DNA from: Nitrospiraceae bacterium | GTDB taxonomy: Bacteria > Nitrospirota > Thermodesulfovibrionia > Thermodesulfovibrionales > Dissulfurispiraceae | Reading direction: 5' to 3' | DNA: 8,492 nucleotides | Assembly: GCA_003170655.1 (NCBI GenBank) | Contig: PMYY01000123.1 | Location: 1-8,492, forward strand | Part shown: positions 1 to 6,025 of the stretch, piece by piece | Layout of the letters: each line of letters begins with the position of its first letter | Position numbering within the stretch: the first letter of the stretch is position 1 | Program-made: the position numbers and the translations under genes | Notes under the pieces: model-generated | The model's database searches: none | Told to the model about the DNA's origin: nothing | The model's input: the letters and a program-made list of their open reading frames with translations, nothing else

Positions 1-197
1 CTTATAAACTGGCTGTACTTCTGATCGCATGGGACATCTTCCCAGACCAGAGATAAGGATTTGCTCTTGAACTTCCGGAAATAGCGGTCCTCCGAGACCT
101 TGGAGTTGAAGATAAACCGCTGACACCCGATCCATTTAGACAGGGGTGTTGTCTGCTCCTTAGTCGGATATATCCGGAATTTTATGCCTTCGTCCAT
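1..197 (-). CDS. tnpB: TnpB/OrfB family transposon protein (RNA-guided nuclease family), N-terminal 65 residues only
   Basis: The frame starts at ATG 197-195, with an in-frame TAA just upstream, and is open to the window edge, so the gene is cut by the window rather than proven broken. The translation begins MDEGIKFRIYPTKEQ and continues through GCQRFIFNSKV and RYFRKF. This is the pattern of the N-terminal helix-turn-helix region of OrfB/TnpB of IS605-group elements (K-[FY]-R-[IL]-YP-[TN]-x-EQ, then G-C-x-R-[FY]-x-[FY]-N). The later VPCDQKYSQF segment also fits that family. The RuvC-like nuclease core and zinc finger would lie beyond the window. Known TnpB proteins are guided by an RNA made from the element's right end and cut DNA at transposon-adjacent motifs; whether this copy is intact cannot be seen. 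There is no Shine-Dalgarno sequence. A TGGTATAAT element ends 5 nt before the ATG. Confidence 0.8.
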   Translation of the reverse strand, partial: MDEGIKFRIYPTKEQTTPLSKWIGCQRFIFNSKVSEDRYFRKFKSKSLSLVWEDVPCDQKYSQFI

Positions 198-202
198 GGA
201 AT

Positions 203-211
203 ATTATACCA
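203..211 (-). promoter_or_regulatory. Possible extended -10 promoter of tnpB
   Basis: Read on the minus strand this is TGGTATAAT, a perfect TGnTATAAT extended -10. It lies 5 nt before the tnpB ATG, which would put the transcription start at or next to the start codon. No good -35 is visible. A chance match in AT-rich DNA is possible. Confidence 0.35.
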
Positions 212-233
212 CCCAAAATACAAGAAGGTATTC

Positions 234-264
234 GCTAGACCCACCTCCTGGCCTTCGGCCTAGC
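234..264. repeat. Imperfect inverted repeat / hairpin, candidate transposon left-end structure
   Basis: GCTAGACC (234-241) pairs with GGCCTAGC (257-264) at 7 of 8 positions. Inside it, GGCC-TTC-GGCC (250-260) can form a competing small hairpin. It lies 37-67 bp upstream of the tnpB start, where a subterminal left-end palindrome of an IS200/IS605-group element is expected. There is no T-run on either side, so it does not look like an intrinsic terminator for sixA. Confidence 0.45.
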
Positions 265-406
265 AGGGAGAATGCGCTCACATTTGTTCAATCCCGTGTC
301 TCGCCCCCGTAAACGCCGCCAGGTCTCTGACGATGCGCTTTCCTTCTTCCCAAAACGATCATTTCCACGTGCTTGCGATACTCAATGTGCCTGGCTCCGT
401 GCCGTT

Positions 407-874
407 TTACGAACCTATCGTTTCAGGCCCCATCATCCATTGCAGCACCCATGTCCCGCTATTCTCTCTATTGAGGCATACTATCGTCGCATTATTGAAT
501 CTTACTATGTGTTCATCGATAAAGCCGCATAACAGGAGTGAAAAAAACTTTTCCATATAGGGAAGGTGTCCGACAAGCATGATATGCTTGTTAAGGTCCT
601 TGAGGCGGTGTGCCCATTCAGCAGGATCGTCGAGGGGGCCAAGATGGTCTGTTTCAACAACACCCTCGCCGGGCTTGAGGAAATCGGCCAGGACAGCAGC
701 CGTCTGTTTTGCACGCAGTTTCGGACTGTGGAATATGAGGTCGACCGGCATCTTAAGCCCGGCGAGATGAGCTGCCACTTTCTGGACATTGCGAAGCCCT
801 AACGGCGACAGTGCCTGAGACGGATCGGCAAGTTCATTCATTGCCTCGCCGTGACGGACAAGATAAAGAAGCAT
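407..874 (-). CDS. sixA: SixA-like phosphohistidine phosphatase (histidine phosphatase superfamily)
   Basis: The protein has 155 residues, close to E. coli SixA in length. It opens with LYLVRHGEA, the RHG motif whose His8 is the phospho-accepting nucleophile. HSPKLRAKQTA (residues 49-59) carries the conserved S-x-x-x-R phosphate-pocket arginine, and LVGHLPYMEK (100-109) holds the second catalytic histidine, His103. SixA proteins remove phosphate from histidine in phosphotransfer proteins (ArcB or NPr in E. coli); the partner here is unknown. The start is well supported: AGGAGG at 885-880 sits 5 nt before the ATG. It is the last gene of the nrdJ operon, 33 bp after the dCMP deaminase. No clear terminator follows before the transposon end. 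A small-molecule phosphatase role, perhaps on nucleotides, is possible given the neighbours, but this is inference. Confidence 0.88.
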   Translation of the reverse strand: MLLYLVRHGEAMNELADPSQALSPLGLRNVQKVAAHLAGLKMPVDLIFHSPKLRAKQTAAVLADFLKPGEGVVETDHLGPLDDPAEWAHRLKDLNKHIMLVGHLPYMEKFFSLLLCGFIDEHIVRFNNATIVCLNRENSGTWVLQWMMGPETIGS

Positions 875-907
875 CGAGGCCTCCTAGGTTTTCAGAAGTG
901 CTCTACT

Positions 908-1399
908 TTAAATCCTGGCCGGTGTCGTGTCAAGAGTCTTCAAGTCTTCGACCTTGATGATTGTACCGTTTTTGGTGAGGTAGATAACTTCTTTGACCTG
1001 CGCGTTTTTGATCATTCTGGCGCAAAGAAGGCATGGTTTACCGTCGGCAACGGAGCCGTCCTCTTCGGACCCCGCTATGTAGATGCTCGCGTCCTTCATC
1101 CTCTCGGGCGAGCCGTTGATTATAGCGTTTTGCTCAGCGTGCACTGCTTCGCAGAGTTCGTAACGTTCGCCCGACGGTATGTTCAGCTCCTTGCGCTTGC
1201 ACTTGTTGACGTCGACGCAATTGAGAGAGCCTCTTGGAGCGCCATTATACCCGGTGCTGACAATCACCTTATCTTTAACGATTACGGCTCCGTAACGCCT
1301 GCGCAAGCACGTAGATCGTGACGCCACGACCCTGGCGATCTCGATAAAGTATTCGTCCCACGACGGCCTCCTGAAGGTTTTAGGACCATTGCCTTTCAC
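908..1399 (-). CDS. Deoxycytidylate (dCMP) deaminase, ComEB type
   Basis: This zinc enzyme should convert dCMP to dUMP, the substrate of thymidylate synthase. The zinc and catalytic motifs are clear: HAEQNA (residues 87-92, zinc His87 and proton-shuttle Glu89) and PCLLC (122-126, two zinc cysteines). The upstream CLRRRYGAVIVKD and STGYNGAPRGSLNC segments are typical of dCMP deaminases rather than of riboflavin or tRNA deaminases. The start is a GTG. Two in-frame GTGs are possible, at 1405 and 1399. The GAGGA stretch at 1411-1407 abuts the first but lies 7 nt before the second, so I prefer 1399 (163 residues). The gene begins about 21 bp after the nrdJ stop, indicating co-transcription and a joint role in dNTP supply. 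Family members are often tuned by dCTP and dTTP; the sequence alone does not show this here. Confidence 0.92.
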   Translation of the reverse strand: MKGNGPKTFRRPSWDEYFIEIARVVASRSTCLRRRYGAVIVKDKVIVSTGYNGAPRGSLNCVDVNKCKRKELNIPSGERYELCEAVHAEQNAIINGSPERMKDASIYIAGSEEDGSVADGKPCLLCARMIKNAQVKEVIYLTKNGTIIKVEDLKTLDTTPARI

Positions 1400-1420
1400 T
1401 TGCACTTCCTCGTGCTCAAA

Positions 1421-3670
1421 TTAACATTTTGTGAAACCGCAGTTGTGGCATTTGGCGCAGCCTTCTTCGTGTTGAATAGTGCCGCCGCATTCAGGACAGG
1501 CGCCCATGGTAATGATATCGTTGAATTTAACCTTCCGGCTGCCGTTGCCATTTTCGGTCTTGGCAATATGTCCTGTCGGTATATAGCCTTCGAGTGCCTT
1601 TGCGATGGCGTCGGAGCATGAGAGCACCCGTCCCTCTTCACCCCACGAAGTTTCGTGACAAGAGATGCCCTTGAGCTGCTTGACGATCTCGTCAGTCTCG
1701 ATGTTCGACCTAAGCGAAAGAGAGATGAGTCTCCCGATCGCCTCTGCCTGGCTCGATGCACATCCGCCGGCCTTGCCCATGTTGGTGAAGACCTCAAACG
1801 GCCTGCCGTTTTCGTCTTCATTGATTGTGACATAGAGCTTCCCGCATCCGGTCTTCATGAGGCGCGTGCCGCCGCGGATCATCGACGGTCTTTTTTTCGG
1901 CATCACCTTGCCCGCTTCGGCTTGCAGCTGCGGCTTTTCTTCGGTCTTCCCGGTGCTGAGGACCTGTTCTTCTCTCGACCCATCGCGATACACGGTGACA
2001 CCCTTGCAGCCTGTCTTATACGCGAGGATGAAAGCTTCTTCGACATCCTCTGCCGTGGCTGAATTGGGAAAATTGACCGTCTTTGAGACCGCATTGTCAG
2101 TATACTTCTGGAATGCGGCCTGCATTTTTATGTGATCGACAGGCGTGATATCGTGGGCCGTGATAAAGACCCGCCTTATCGACTCGGGGATTTCCTCGCA
2201 TTGAGCTATTGTGCCGTGTTCGGCGATCTTTTCCATGAGTTCGCGCGTCCATATGCCGGCCTTTATCGCCTCGCGCTCAAACATGGGATTGGTCTCGATG
2301 AGCTTGGTCCCTTCCATGACCGTTCTCACATAAGAGACGGCAAATAGCGGTTCGATGCCCGATGAACAGGCCCCGATGATTGAGAGTGTGCCGGTTGGGG
2401 CGATGGTCGTAACCGTAGCATTCCTGACTGTCATCTCGCCGTTGAAGATGCTCTTGGAGTAGTTGGGAAATACTCCGCGCTCCTCGGCAAGGGAGCTGGA
2501 AGCAAGACGGCCTTCTGTCTGCATGAAGCCCATCACTTCTTCGGCAAGTTTTATGGCCTGGTCGGAACTGTAAGGGATTCCGAGCCGTATAAGCATGTCG
2601 GCCCATCCCATGACACCAAGTCCGATCTTGCGGTTGGCCTTGGTGTTCTTATCGATCTCTGCGAGAGGATATTTGTTGACGTCGATTACGTTATCAAGAA
2701 AGTGGACGGCCTTCCATGTCGTATACTTAAGTTTAGGCCAATCAACCTCTATCCCTTTGTCTGTGATCTTCACCATATTTGCAAGATTGATGGAGCCGAG
2801 ATTGCATGATTCGAACGGCAACAGCGGCTGTTCCCCGCATGGATTTGTCGACTCGATCTCGCCCAGTTCTGGCGTAGGATTGCCGGCGTTCATCCTGTCG
2901 AGGAAGACGATACCAGGCTCCCCGTTCTTCCATGCCTGTTTCACAATCTTATTGAAGACCTCCTTGGCCTTCAATGTGCCCATCACTTTTTTTGTCCGGG
3001 GATTGAGGAGATCATAGTCCTCGCCTTTTTCGACGGCCTTCATGAATTCCTCGGTAATGCCTACGGATATATTGAAGTTGTTGAGCTTGTGGTTATTGTC
3101 CTTGCATGTGATGAACTCGAGGATATCGGGGTGGTCGACCCTGAGCAGCCCCATGTTGGCGCCCCTCCTAGTACCACCCTGCTTGACCGCTTCGGTTGCC
3201 GTATCGAAAACCGTCATGAACGATACGGGTCCTGATGATATGCCCTTGGTGGAGCCGACGACATCTCCCTTGGGCCTGAGCCGCGAGAACGAAAAGCCAG
3301 TGCCCCCTCCTGATTTGTGAATGATGGCTGCATTTTTTACTCCGTCGAAGATGGACTCCATTGAATCGTCTACAGGCAGGACAAAACATGCTGACAGCTG
3401 TCCTAGTCTGCGTCCGGCGTTCATAAGAGTCGGGCTGTTGGGGAGGAAATTAAGAGAGGTGATGAGTTCGTGGAACTCGTCCTTGACCTGTTTGACTTCC
3501 AGGTCGGATTTTCCGTAAGCGGCATCAGCTGACGCTATGAAGCCTGCAACCCGGCTGAAGAGCTCCTCTGCGGTCTCGGTGACCCTGCCCTCCTCGTCCT
3601 TTTTCAGATATCTCTTCTCAAGGACTTTTCGTGCATTGGAAGACAGATTTAGAGTGCTCATTTTGCTCAT
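1421..3670 (-). CDS. nrdJ: Vitamin B12-dependent (class II) ribonucleoside-diphosphate reductase
   Basis: The 749-residue protein reduces ribonucleotides to deoxyribonucleotides using adenosylcobalamin to start the radical, without needing oxygen or a second subunit. Active-site residues are readable: Cys94 (LSACFVLPV) and Cys289 (ESCNLGS) as the redox pair, and NPCGE at 276-280 with Asn276, thiyl Cys278 and Glu280. PTGT is at 425-428. There is no N-terminal ATP cone. The C-terminus has a TSCPD-type domain from about 595 (RGGTRLMKTGCGKLYVTIN) and then a cysteine-rich tail, C725-x2-C728, C738-x2-C741-x2-C744 and the final C749. This tail probably binds zinc and shuttles electrons to the active site. 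The start is supported by GGAGGA at 3681-3676, 5 nt before the ATG; a second Met at residue 4 is less well placed. It heads the operon with dCMP deaminase and sixA, and its upstream region carries a strong promoter and NrdR-like boxes. Confidence 0.96.
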   Translation of the reverse strand: MSKMSTLNLSSNARKVLEKRYLKKDEEGRVTETAEELFSRVAGFIASADAAYGKSDLEVKQVKDEFHELITSLNFLPNSPTLMNAGRRLGQLSACFVLPVDDSMESIFDGVKNAAIIHKSGGGTGFSFSRLRPKGDVVGSTKGISSGPVSFMTVFDTATEAVKQGGTRRGANMGLLRVDHPDILEFITCKDNNHKLNNFNISVGITEEFMKAVEKGEDYDLLNPRTKKVMGTLKAKEVFNKIVKQAWKNGEPGIVFLDRMNAGNPTPELGEIESTNPCGEQPLLPFESCNLGSINLANMVKITDKGIEVDWPKLKYTTWKAVHFLDNVIDVNKYPLAEIDKNTKANRKIGLGVMGWADMLIRLGIPYSSDQAIKLAEEVMGFMQTEGRLASSSLAEERGVFPNYSKSIFNGEMTVRNATVTTIAPTGTLSIIGACSSGIEPLFAVSYVRTVMEGTKLIETNPMFEREAIKAGIWTRELMEKIAEHGTIAQCEEIPESIRRVFITAHDITPVDHIKMQAAFQKYTDNAVSKTVNFPNSATAEDVEEAFILAYKTGCKGVTVYRDGSREEQVLSTGKTEEKPQLQAEAGKVMPKKRPSMIRGGTRLMKTGCGKLYVTINEDENGRPFEVFTNMGKAGGCASSQAEAIGRLISLSLRSNIETDEIVKQLKGISCHETSWGEEGRVLSCSDAIAKALEGYIPTGHIAKTENGNGSRKVKFNDIITMGACPECGGTIQHEEGCAKCHNCGFTKC

Positions 3671-3757
3671 GCGTTTCCTCCGTATAATTAAAAAGATAAA
3701 GGTTAGTTCGGCACTCTTTAAAAATGTTTATTTTCAAAGAGTTTCCCAAAGTTAATA

Positions 3758-3773
3758 TGGCTCTATTTAGTAT
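3758..3773 (-). promoter_or_regulatory. Candidate second NrdR box
   Basis: On the plus strand this 16-mer is TGGCTCTATTTAGTAT. Against the remembered NrdR consensus acaCwAtATaTwGtgt it matches at 10 of 16 positions, including C4, w5, A8, T9, T11, w12 and G13, but not A6. Alone it would be unconvincing. What supports it is position: its centre is 32 bp from the stronger box at 3790-3805, leaving a 16-bp gap, as in known tandem NrdR boxes. It would lie in the untranslated leader, roughly 40-55 nt after the predicted transcription start. Confidence 0.4.
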
Positions 3774-3774
3774 T

Positions 3775-3790
3775 GCCGGTCTGACCGGGC
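3775..3790 (-). repeat. GC-rich palindrome/hairpin in the nrdJ leader
   Basis: CCGGTC-T-GACCGG (3776-3788) is a perfect 13-bp palindrome in otherwise AT-rich DNA. In the nrdJ transcript it can fold as GCC(C)GGU-CAG-ACCGGC, six pairs with one bulge. No T-run follows, so it is not a terminator. It fills the gap between the two NrdR-like boxes. It may be an operator, an RNA stabiliser or a spacer; the sequence does not decide. Confidence 0.45.
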
Positions 3791-3805
3791 CACAACATGT
3801 TGTAT
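3790..3805 (-). promoter_or_regulatory. Candidate NrdR box of the nrdJ operon
   Basis: The core ACAACATGTTGT (3792-3803) is a perfect 12-bp palindrome. On the minus strand the 16-mer ATACAACATGTTGTGG matches the NrdR consensus acaCwAtATaTwGtgt at 12 of 16 positions, including the core C, w, A, A, T, T, w and G. It starts about 6 nt after the predicted transcription start, a position from which a bound repressor could block RNA polymerase. NrdR is the ATP/dATP-sensing repressor of ribonucleotide reductase genes. No nrdR gene is in the window. Confidence 0.55.
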
Positions 3806-3817
3806 TATGTCTCAAAA

Positions 3818-3846
3818 ATAATATCAAAGATTGGACATTCTGTCAA
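3818..3846 (-). promoter_or_regulatory. Sigma70-type promoter of the nrdJ operon
   Basis: On the minus strand there is a perfect TTGACA (3846-3841), a 17-bp spacer and TATTAT (3823-3818; one mismatch to TATAAT). Transcription should begin near 3811, giving a leader of about 140 nt before the nrdJ ATG. This is the strongest promoter-like match in the window. Confidence 0.7.
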
Positions 3847-3950
3847 GGCAATTCTTTCATTAAAGTTCAGATAAAAGAAAACAGGCGATGCCATTATCTT
3901 TTCAGTCCTTCGCCCGGTACACATATTGCTAAACAAGATTGATATTTGCC

Positions 3951-3956
3951 TATAAT
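3951..3956 (+). promoter_or_regulatory. Alternative -10 element upstream of tgt
   Basis: A perfect TATAAT lies here, with TTGCTA at 3926-3931 as a weak -35 and a long 19-bp spacer. It would give a leader of about 65 nt for tgt. It competes with the extended -10 at 4014-4022 as the tgt promoter. Confidence 0.3.
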
Positions 3957-4013
3957 TCCATGTTTTTATATGATAAGCCTTTTGTGATCTTCGCTTTTCC
4001 CTGCGGGCGAGTC

Positions 4014-4022
4014 TGCTATAAT
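4014..4022 (+). promoter_or_regulatory. Extended -10 promoter directly before tgt
   Basis: TGCTATAAT is a perfect TGnTATAAT extended -10. Only 7 nt separate it from the tgt ATG, so transcription would start at or within a base or two of the start codon. No -35 of quality is seen at the right distance, which extended -10 promoters can do without. Confidence 0.5.
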
Positions 4023-4029
4023 AAACGCT

Positions 4030-5160
4030 ATGCAAATTGAACTCAAGAAAAGTGACGGATCGGCCCGCACAGGCCGGTTCGTAACTTCCCGGGGAACTAT
4101 ACAGACCCCGGCATTCATGCCGGTAGGTACCCAGGGGACGGTGAAAGCCATGTCTCCCGACGAATTGCGCGAGATCGGCTCCGAGATCATCCTGTGCAAT
4201 ACTTATCATCTCTATCTGCGCCCCGGCCATGAAATCATCGACCAGGTGGGCGGACTTCATAAATTCATCAACTGGAGCGGTCCCATCCTCACCGATAGCG
4301 GCGGATTTCAGGTCTTCAGTCTCGCGGCGCTGCGAAAGATAAGAGAAGACGGCGTCGAATTCAGGTCCCACATAGACGGATCGCTCCATTTCCTCGGGCC
4401 CGAAAAGGCGATGGAGGTGCAATGCACGCTTGGCTCAGATATCGCCATGACCTTCGACGAATGCACGCCTTACCCCGCCGAATACGATTACGCGGTCAAG
4501 TCTCTGGAGCTCACCACCAGATGGGCAAAGCAATGCAAAGAATACATCGAGCGGAAGCGCGGACGTGCGGAAGTGCAGAAGGAACTGCCCAATCTTTTCG
4601 GCATTCTCCAGGGAGGGATGTATAAAGACCTGCGCAAGCGGAGTCTCGAGGAACTCGTCGAGATAGGCTTTGACGGTTACGCTGCAGGAGGCCTGAGCGT
4701 AGGCGAGTCCAAGGGCGAGATGTACGATATCATCGGGACTATTGGTGAACTGATGCCCGCCGAACATCCGCGCTACCTGATGGGCGTTGGAGATCTTCGC
4801 GATGTACTCGTTGCCGTCGACAACGGCTTCGACATGTTTGATTGCGTCATGCCGACGAGGAATGCCCGCAACGGCACACTTTTTACGAGCAGAGGAAGGA
4901 TCAGCATAAAACGCACGGAATACAAGGCCGACCCATCGCCGCTAGATCCAGACTGCGGCTGCTATACCTGCCGGAATTATTCGAAGGCATTCCTCAGGCA
5001 CCTCTTCTTGTCGAGAGAGATACTTTCGATGCGGCTCAACACTATCCATAACCTGTTTTTCTATTTATCCTTTTTTAAGAAGATGCGCGAGGCCATTGCA
5101 GGGCAGCGTTTCATCTCTTTCAAAAAGGAGTGGGGAAGCGTCTTTGAAGCGGATATCTGA
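4030..5160 (+). CDS. tgt: tRNA-guanine transglycosylase (queuine/preQ1 tRNA-ribosyltransferase)
   Basis: The enzyme swaps guanine 34 of GUN-anticodon tRNAs (Asp, Asn, His, Tyr) for the queuosine precursor preQ1. All family marks are present in 376 residues, a normal length: TDSGGFQV with Asp89 as general base, FDECTP with Asp143, the base-recognition stretch GGLSVGE (220-226), and MFDCVMPTRNARNG with nucleophile Asp271. The zinc site Cys309-x-Cys311-x2-Cys314-x25-His340 is complete. The N-terminus aligns naturally with other Tgt proteins from ATG 4030, yet no Shine-Dalgarno sequence precedes it and a TATAAT sits 7 nt upstream, suggesting leaderless translation. It is divergent from nrdJ, and its 3' end overlaps the cation transporter gene. 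No other queuosine gene (queA, queC-F) is in the window. Confidence 0.97.
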   Translation: MQIELKKSDGSARTGRFVTSRGTIQTPAFMPVGTQGTVKAMSPDELREIGSEIILCNTYHLYLRPGHEIIDQVGGLHKFINWSGPILTDSGGFQVFSLAALRKIREDGVEFRSHIDGSLHFLGPEKAMEVQCTLGSDIAMTFDECTPYPAEYDYAVKSLELTTRWAKQCKEYIERKRGRAEVQKELPNLFGILQGGMYKDLRKRSLEELVEIGFDGYAAGGLSVGESKGEMYDIIGTIGELMPAEHPRYLMGVGDLRDVLVAVDNGFDMFDCVMPTRNARNGTLFTSRGRISIKRTEYKADPSPLDPDCGCYTCRNYSKAFLRHLFLSREILSMRLNTIHNLFFYLSFFKKMREAIAGQRFISFKKEWGSVFEADI

Positions 5161-6016
5161 AGTAAGCAAAGTCTTGCTCTTGACACTGCTGCTCAACATT
5201 ATCGTGTCGGGTGCCAAGATCGCATACGGCTATTTGACCTACTCGGTAGCTATCTCGTCGGACGGCTTCCATTCACTGTTTGATGGGGTATCGAATGTCG
5301 TCGGCTTGGTCGGCGTCTACCTGGCCTCTAATCCTCCTGATGATCGCCACCCTTACGGGCACAGGAAATTTGAGACCGTCTTTACCATCTTCATCGGCGT
5401 CCTCATGCTCCTCACCTGTTATGAAATATTCAAGGGTGTATATGAATCTGTCGGACACCAGCATCAGCCTGTGGTCGGCATACCAAGCTTCATCCTAATG
5501 ATTTCTACAACTGCAATAAATATCTTTGTGACAACCTACGAGAGCAAGAAGGGCAGGAGACTGAAGAGTGAATATCTGATTGCGGATGCTCGCCATACAA
5601 GAAGCGATATATATGTTTCCGTCGGCGTCATCGCAAGCCTTGTCTTTATCGAGTTGGGATTCGGGTATGCCGATGCGGTTACGGGCGCCGTAGTAGGCTT
5701 ATTTGTTGCCAAGGCAGGGTTAGACATCATAAGGGAGTCGGCCGAAACCCTGATAGACAAATCCCAGGTCGACGCATCTGAAATTCTTCAGATCGCCGAA
5801 TGCGTAACTGGCGTGGTCGAGTGCCACAATATCCGTACAAGGGGCACGAAGGATTCAATTTTTGTTGACATGCACTGCTTGGTGAATCCTGAACTGTCAG
5901 TTGAAAAGGCGCATGGAATCGCCCATGCAGTCGAACAGAAAATAAGACAGAAATACCCTGAAATCGTCGACGTTGTTGTGCATGTCGAACCGGCTAAAAA
6001 CAAGGAAAACGTGTGA
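5144..6016 (+). CDS. Cation diffusion facilitator (CDF) family divalent metal exporter
   Basis: This inner-membrane protein should export divalent metal ions, probably Zn, Co or Cd, in exchange for protons. With the TTG start at 5144 it has 290 residues, a normal CDF length. Six hydrophobic segments lie at about 9-30, 34-61, 77-97, 112-131, 152-171 and 174-195, followed by a cytosolic C-terminal domain from about 205. The metal site is HxxxD in TM2 (His43/Asp47 in SDGFHSLFDG) and HxxxD in TM5 (His151/Asp155 in DARHTRSD). HPYGHRKFE (69-77) is the usual family loop. His/Asp at both sites is more typical of Zn/Co than of Mn or Fe members; this is inference. The start is uncertain: an in-frame TTG at 5096 would give 306 residues. 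I prefer 5144 because GGGGA lies 7 nt before it and the protein then begins next to TM1. It overlaps tgt by 17 bp, so translational coupling is likely. Confidence 0.9.
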   Translation: MKRISEVSKVLLLTLLLNIIVSGAKIAYGYLTYSVAISSDGFHSLFDGVSNVVGLVGVYLASNPPDDRHPYGHRKFETVFTIFIGVLMLLTCYEIFKGVYESVGHQHQPVVGIPSFILMISTTAINIFVTTYESKKGRRLKSEYLIADARHTRSDIYVSVGVIASLVFIELGFGYADAVTGAVVGLFVAKAGLDIIRESAETLIDKSQVDASEILQIAECVTGVVECHNIRTRGTKDSIFVDMHCLVNPELSVEKAHGIAHAVEQKIRQKYPEIVDVVVHVEPAKNKENV

Positions 6017-6025
6017 GGTGCAATT

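Larger units (their letters stand above)
1..270 (-). mobile_element. Left-end part of an IS200/IS605-group (IS1341-type, tnpB-only) element
   Basis: The tnpB reading frame enters from the window edge and its upstream (left-end) side is visible up to sixA. An imperfect inverted repeat at 234-264 could be the subterminal hairpin that Y1 transposases recognise in this group. There is no TnpA (HUH/Y1 transposase) frame between tnpB and sixA, so the element is either tnpB-only or depends on a tnpA elsewhere. These elements have no terminal inverted repeats or target duplication, so the outer border, set here at about 270, is only an estimate. The guide-RNA-bearing right end lies outside the window. 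Confidence 0.5.
3671..4029. other. 359-bp divergent control region between nrdJ and tgt
   Basis: This AT-rich gap holds the start signals of both flanking operons. For nrdJ it has a sigma70-like promoter (3818-3846), two NrdR-box-like sites (3758-3773 and 3790-3805) and a leader of about 140 nt. For tgt it has two TATAAT elements (3951-3956 and 4017-4022). The short open frames here lack ribosome binding sites and protein-like composition, so I do not call a gene. I see no cobalamin-riboswitch core, but I could not run a covariance search. Confidence 0.75.

Noticed and set aside
288..298. GTTCAATCCCG, resembling a tRNA T-loop
   Set aside because: The flanking bases do not form a T-stem, and no anticodon or acceptor stem can be built around it.
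272..532. 86-residue plus-strand open frame near sixA
   Set aside because: Half of it is antisense to sixA; it has no ribosome binding site, and its His/Arg/Pro-rich translation looks non-coding.
3671..3811. Cobalamin riboswitch in the nrdJ leader, suggested by the B12-dependent enzyme
   Set aside because: The leader of about 140 nt is short for this class, and I see no B12-box-like core. A covariance search would settle it.
3822..3837. A third NrdR-like box 32 bp on the other side of the main palindrome
   Set aside because: It matches only about 5 of 16 consensus positions despite the right distance; the box at 3758-3773 is clearly better.
3724..3942. 72-residue plus-strand open frame in the nrdJ-tgt gap
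   Set aside because: It has no ribosome binding site, its composition is not protein-like, and it runs antisense across the nrdJ promoter and NrdR-like boxes.
3805..4422. 205-residue minus-strand open frame across the start of tgt
   Set aside because: It is antisense to the highly conserved 5' part of tgt, and its translation resembles no family; it is a coding shadow.
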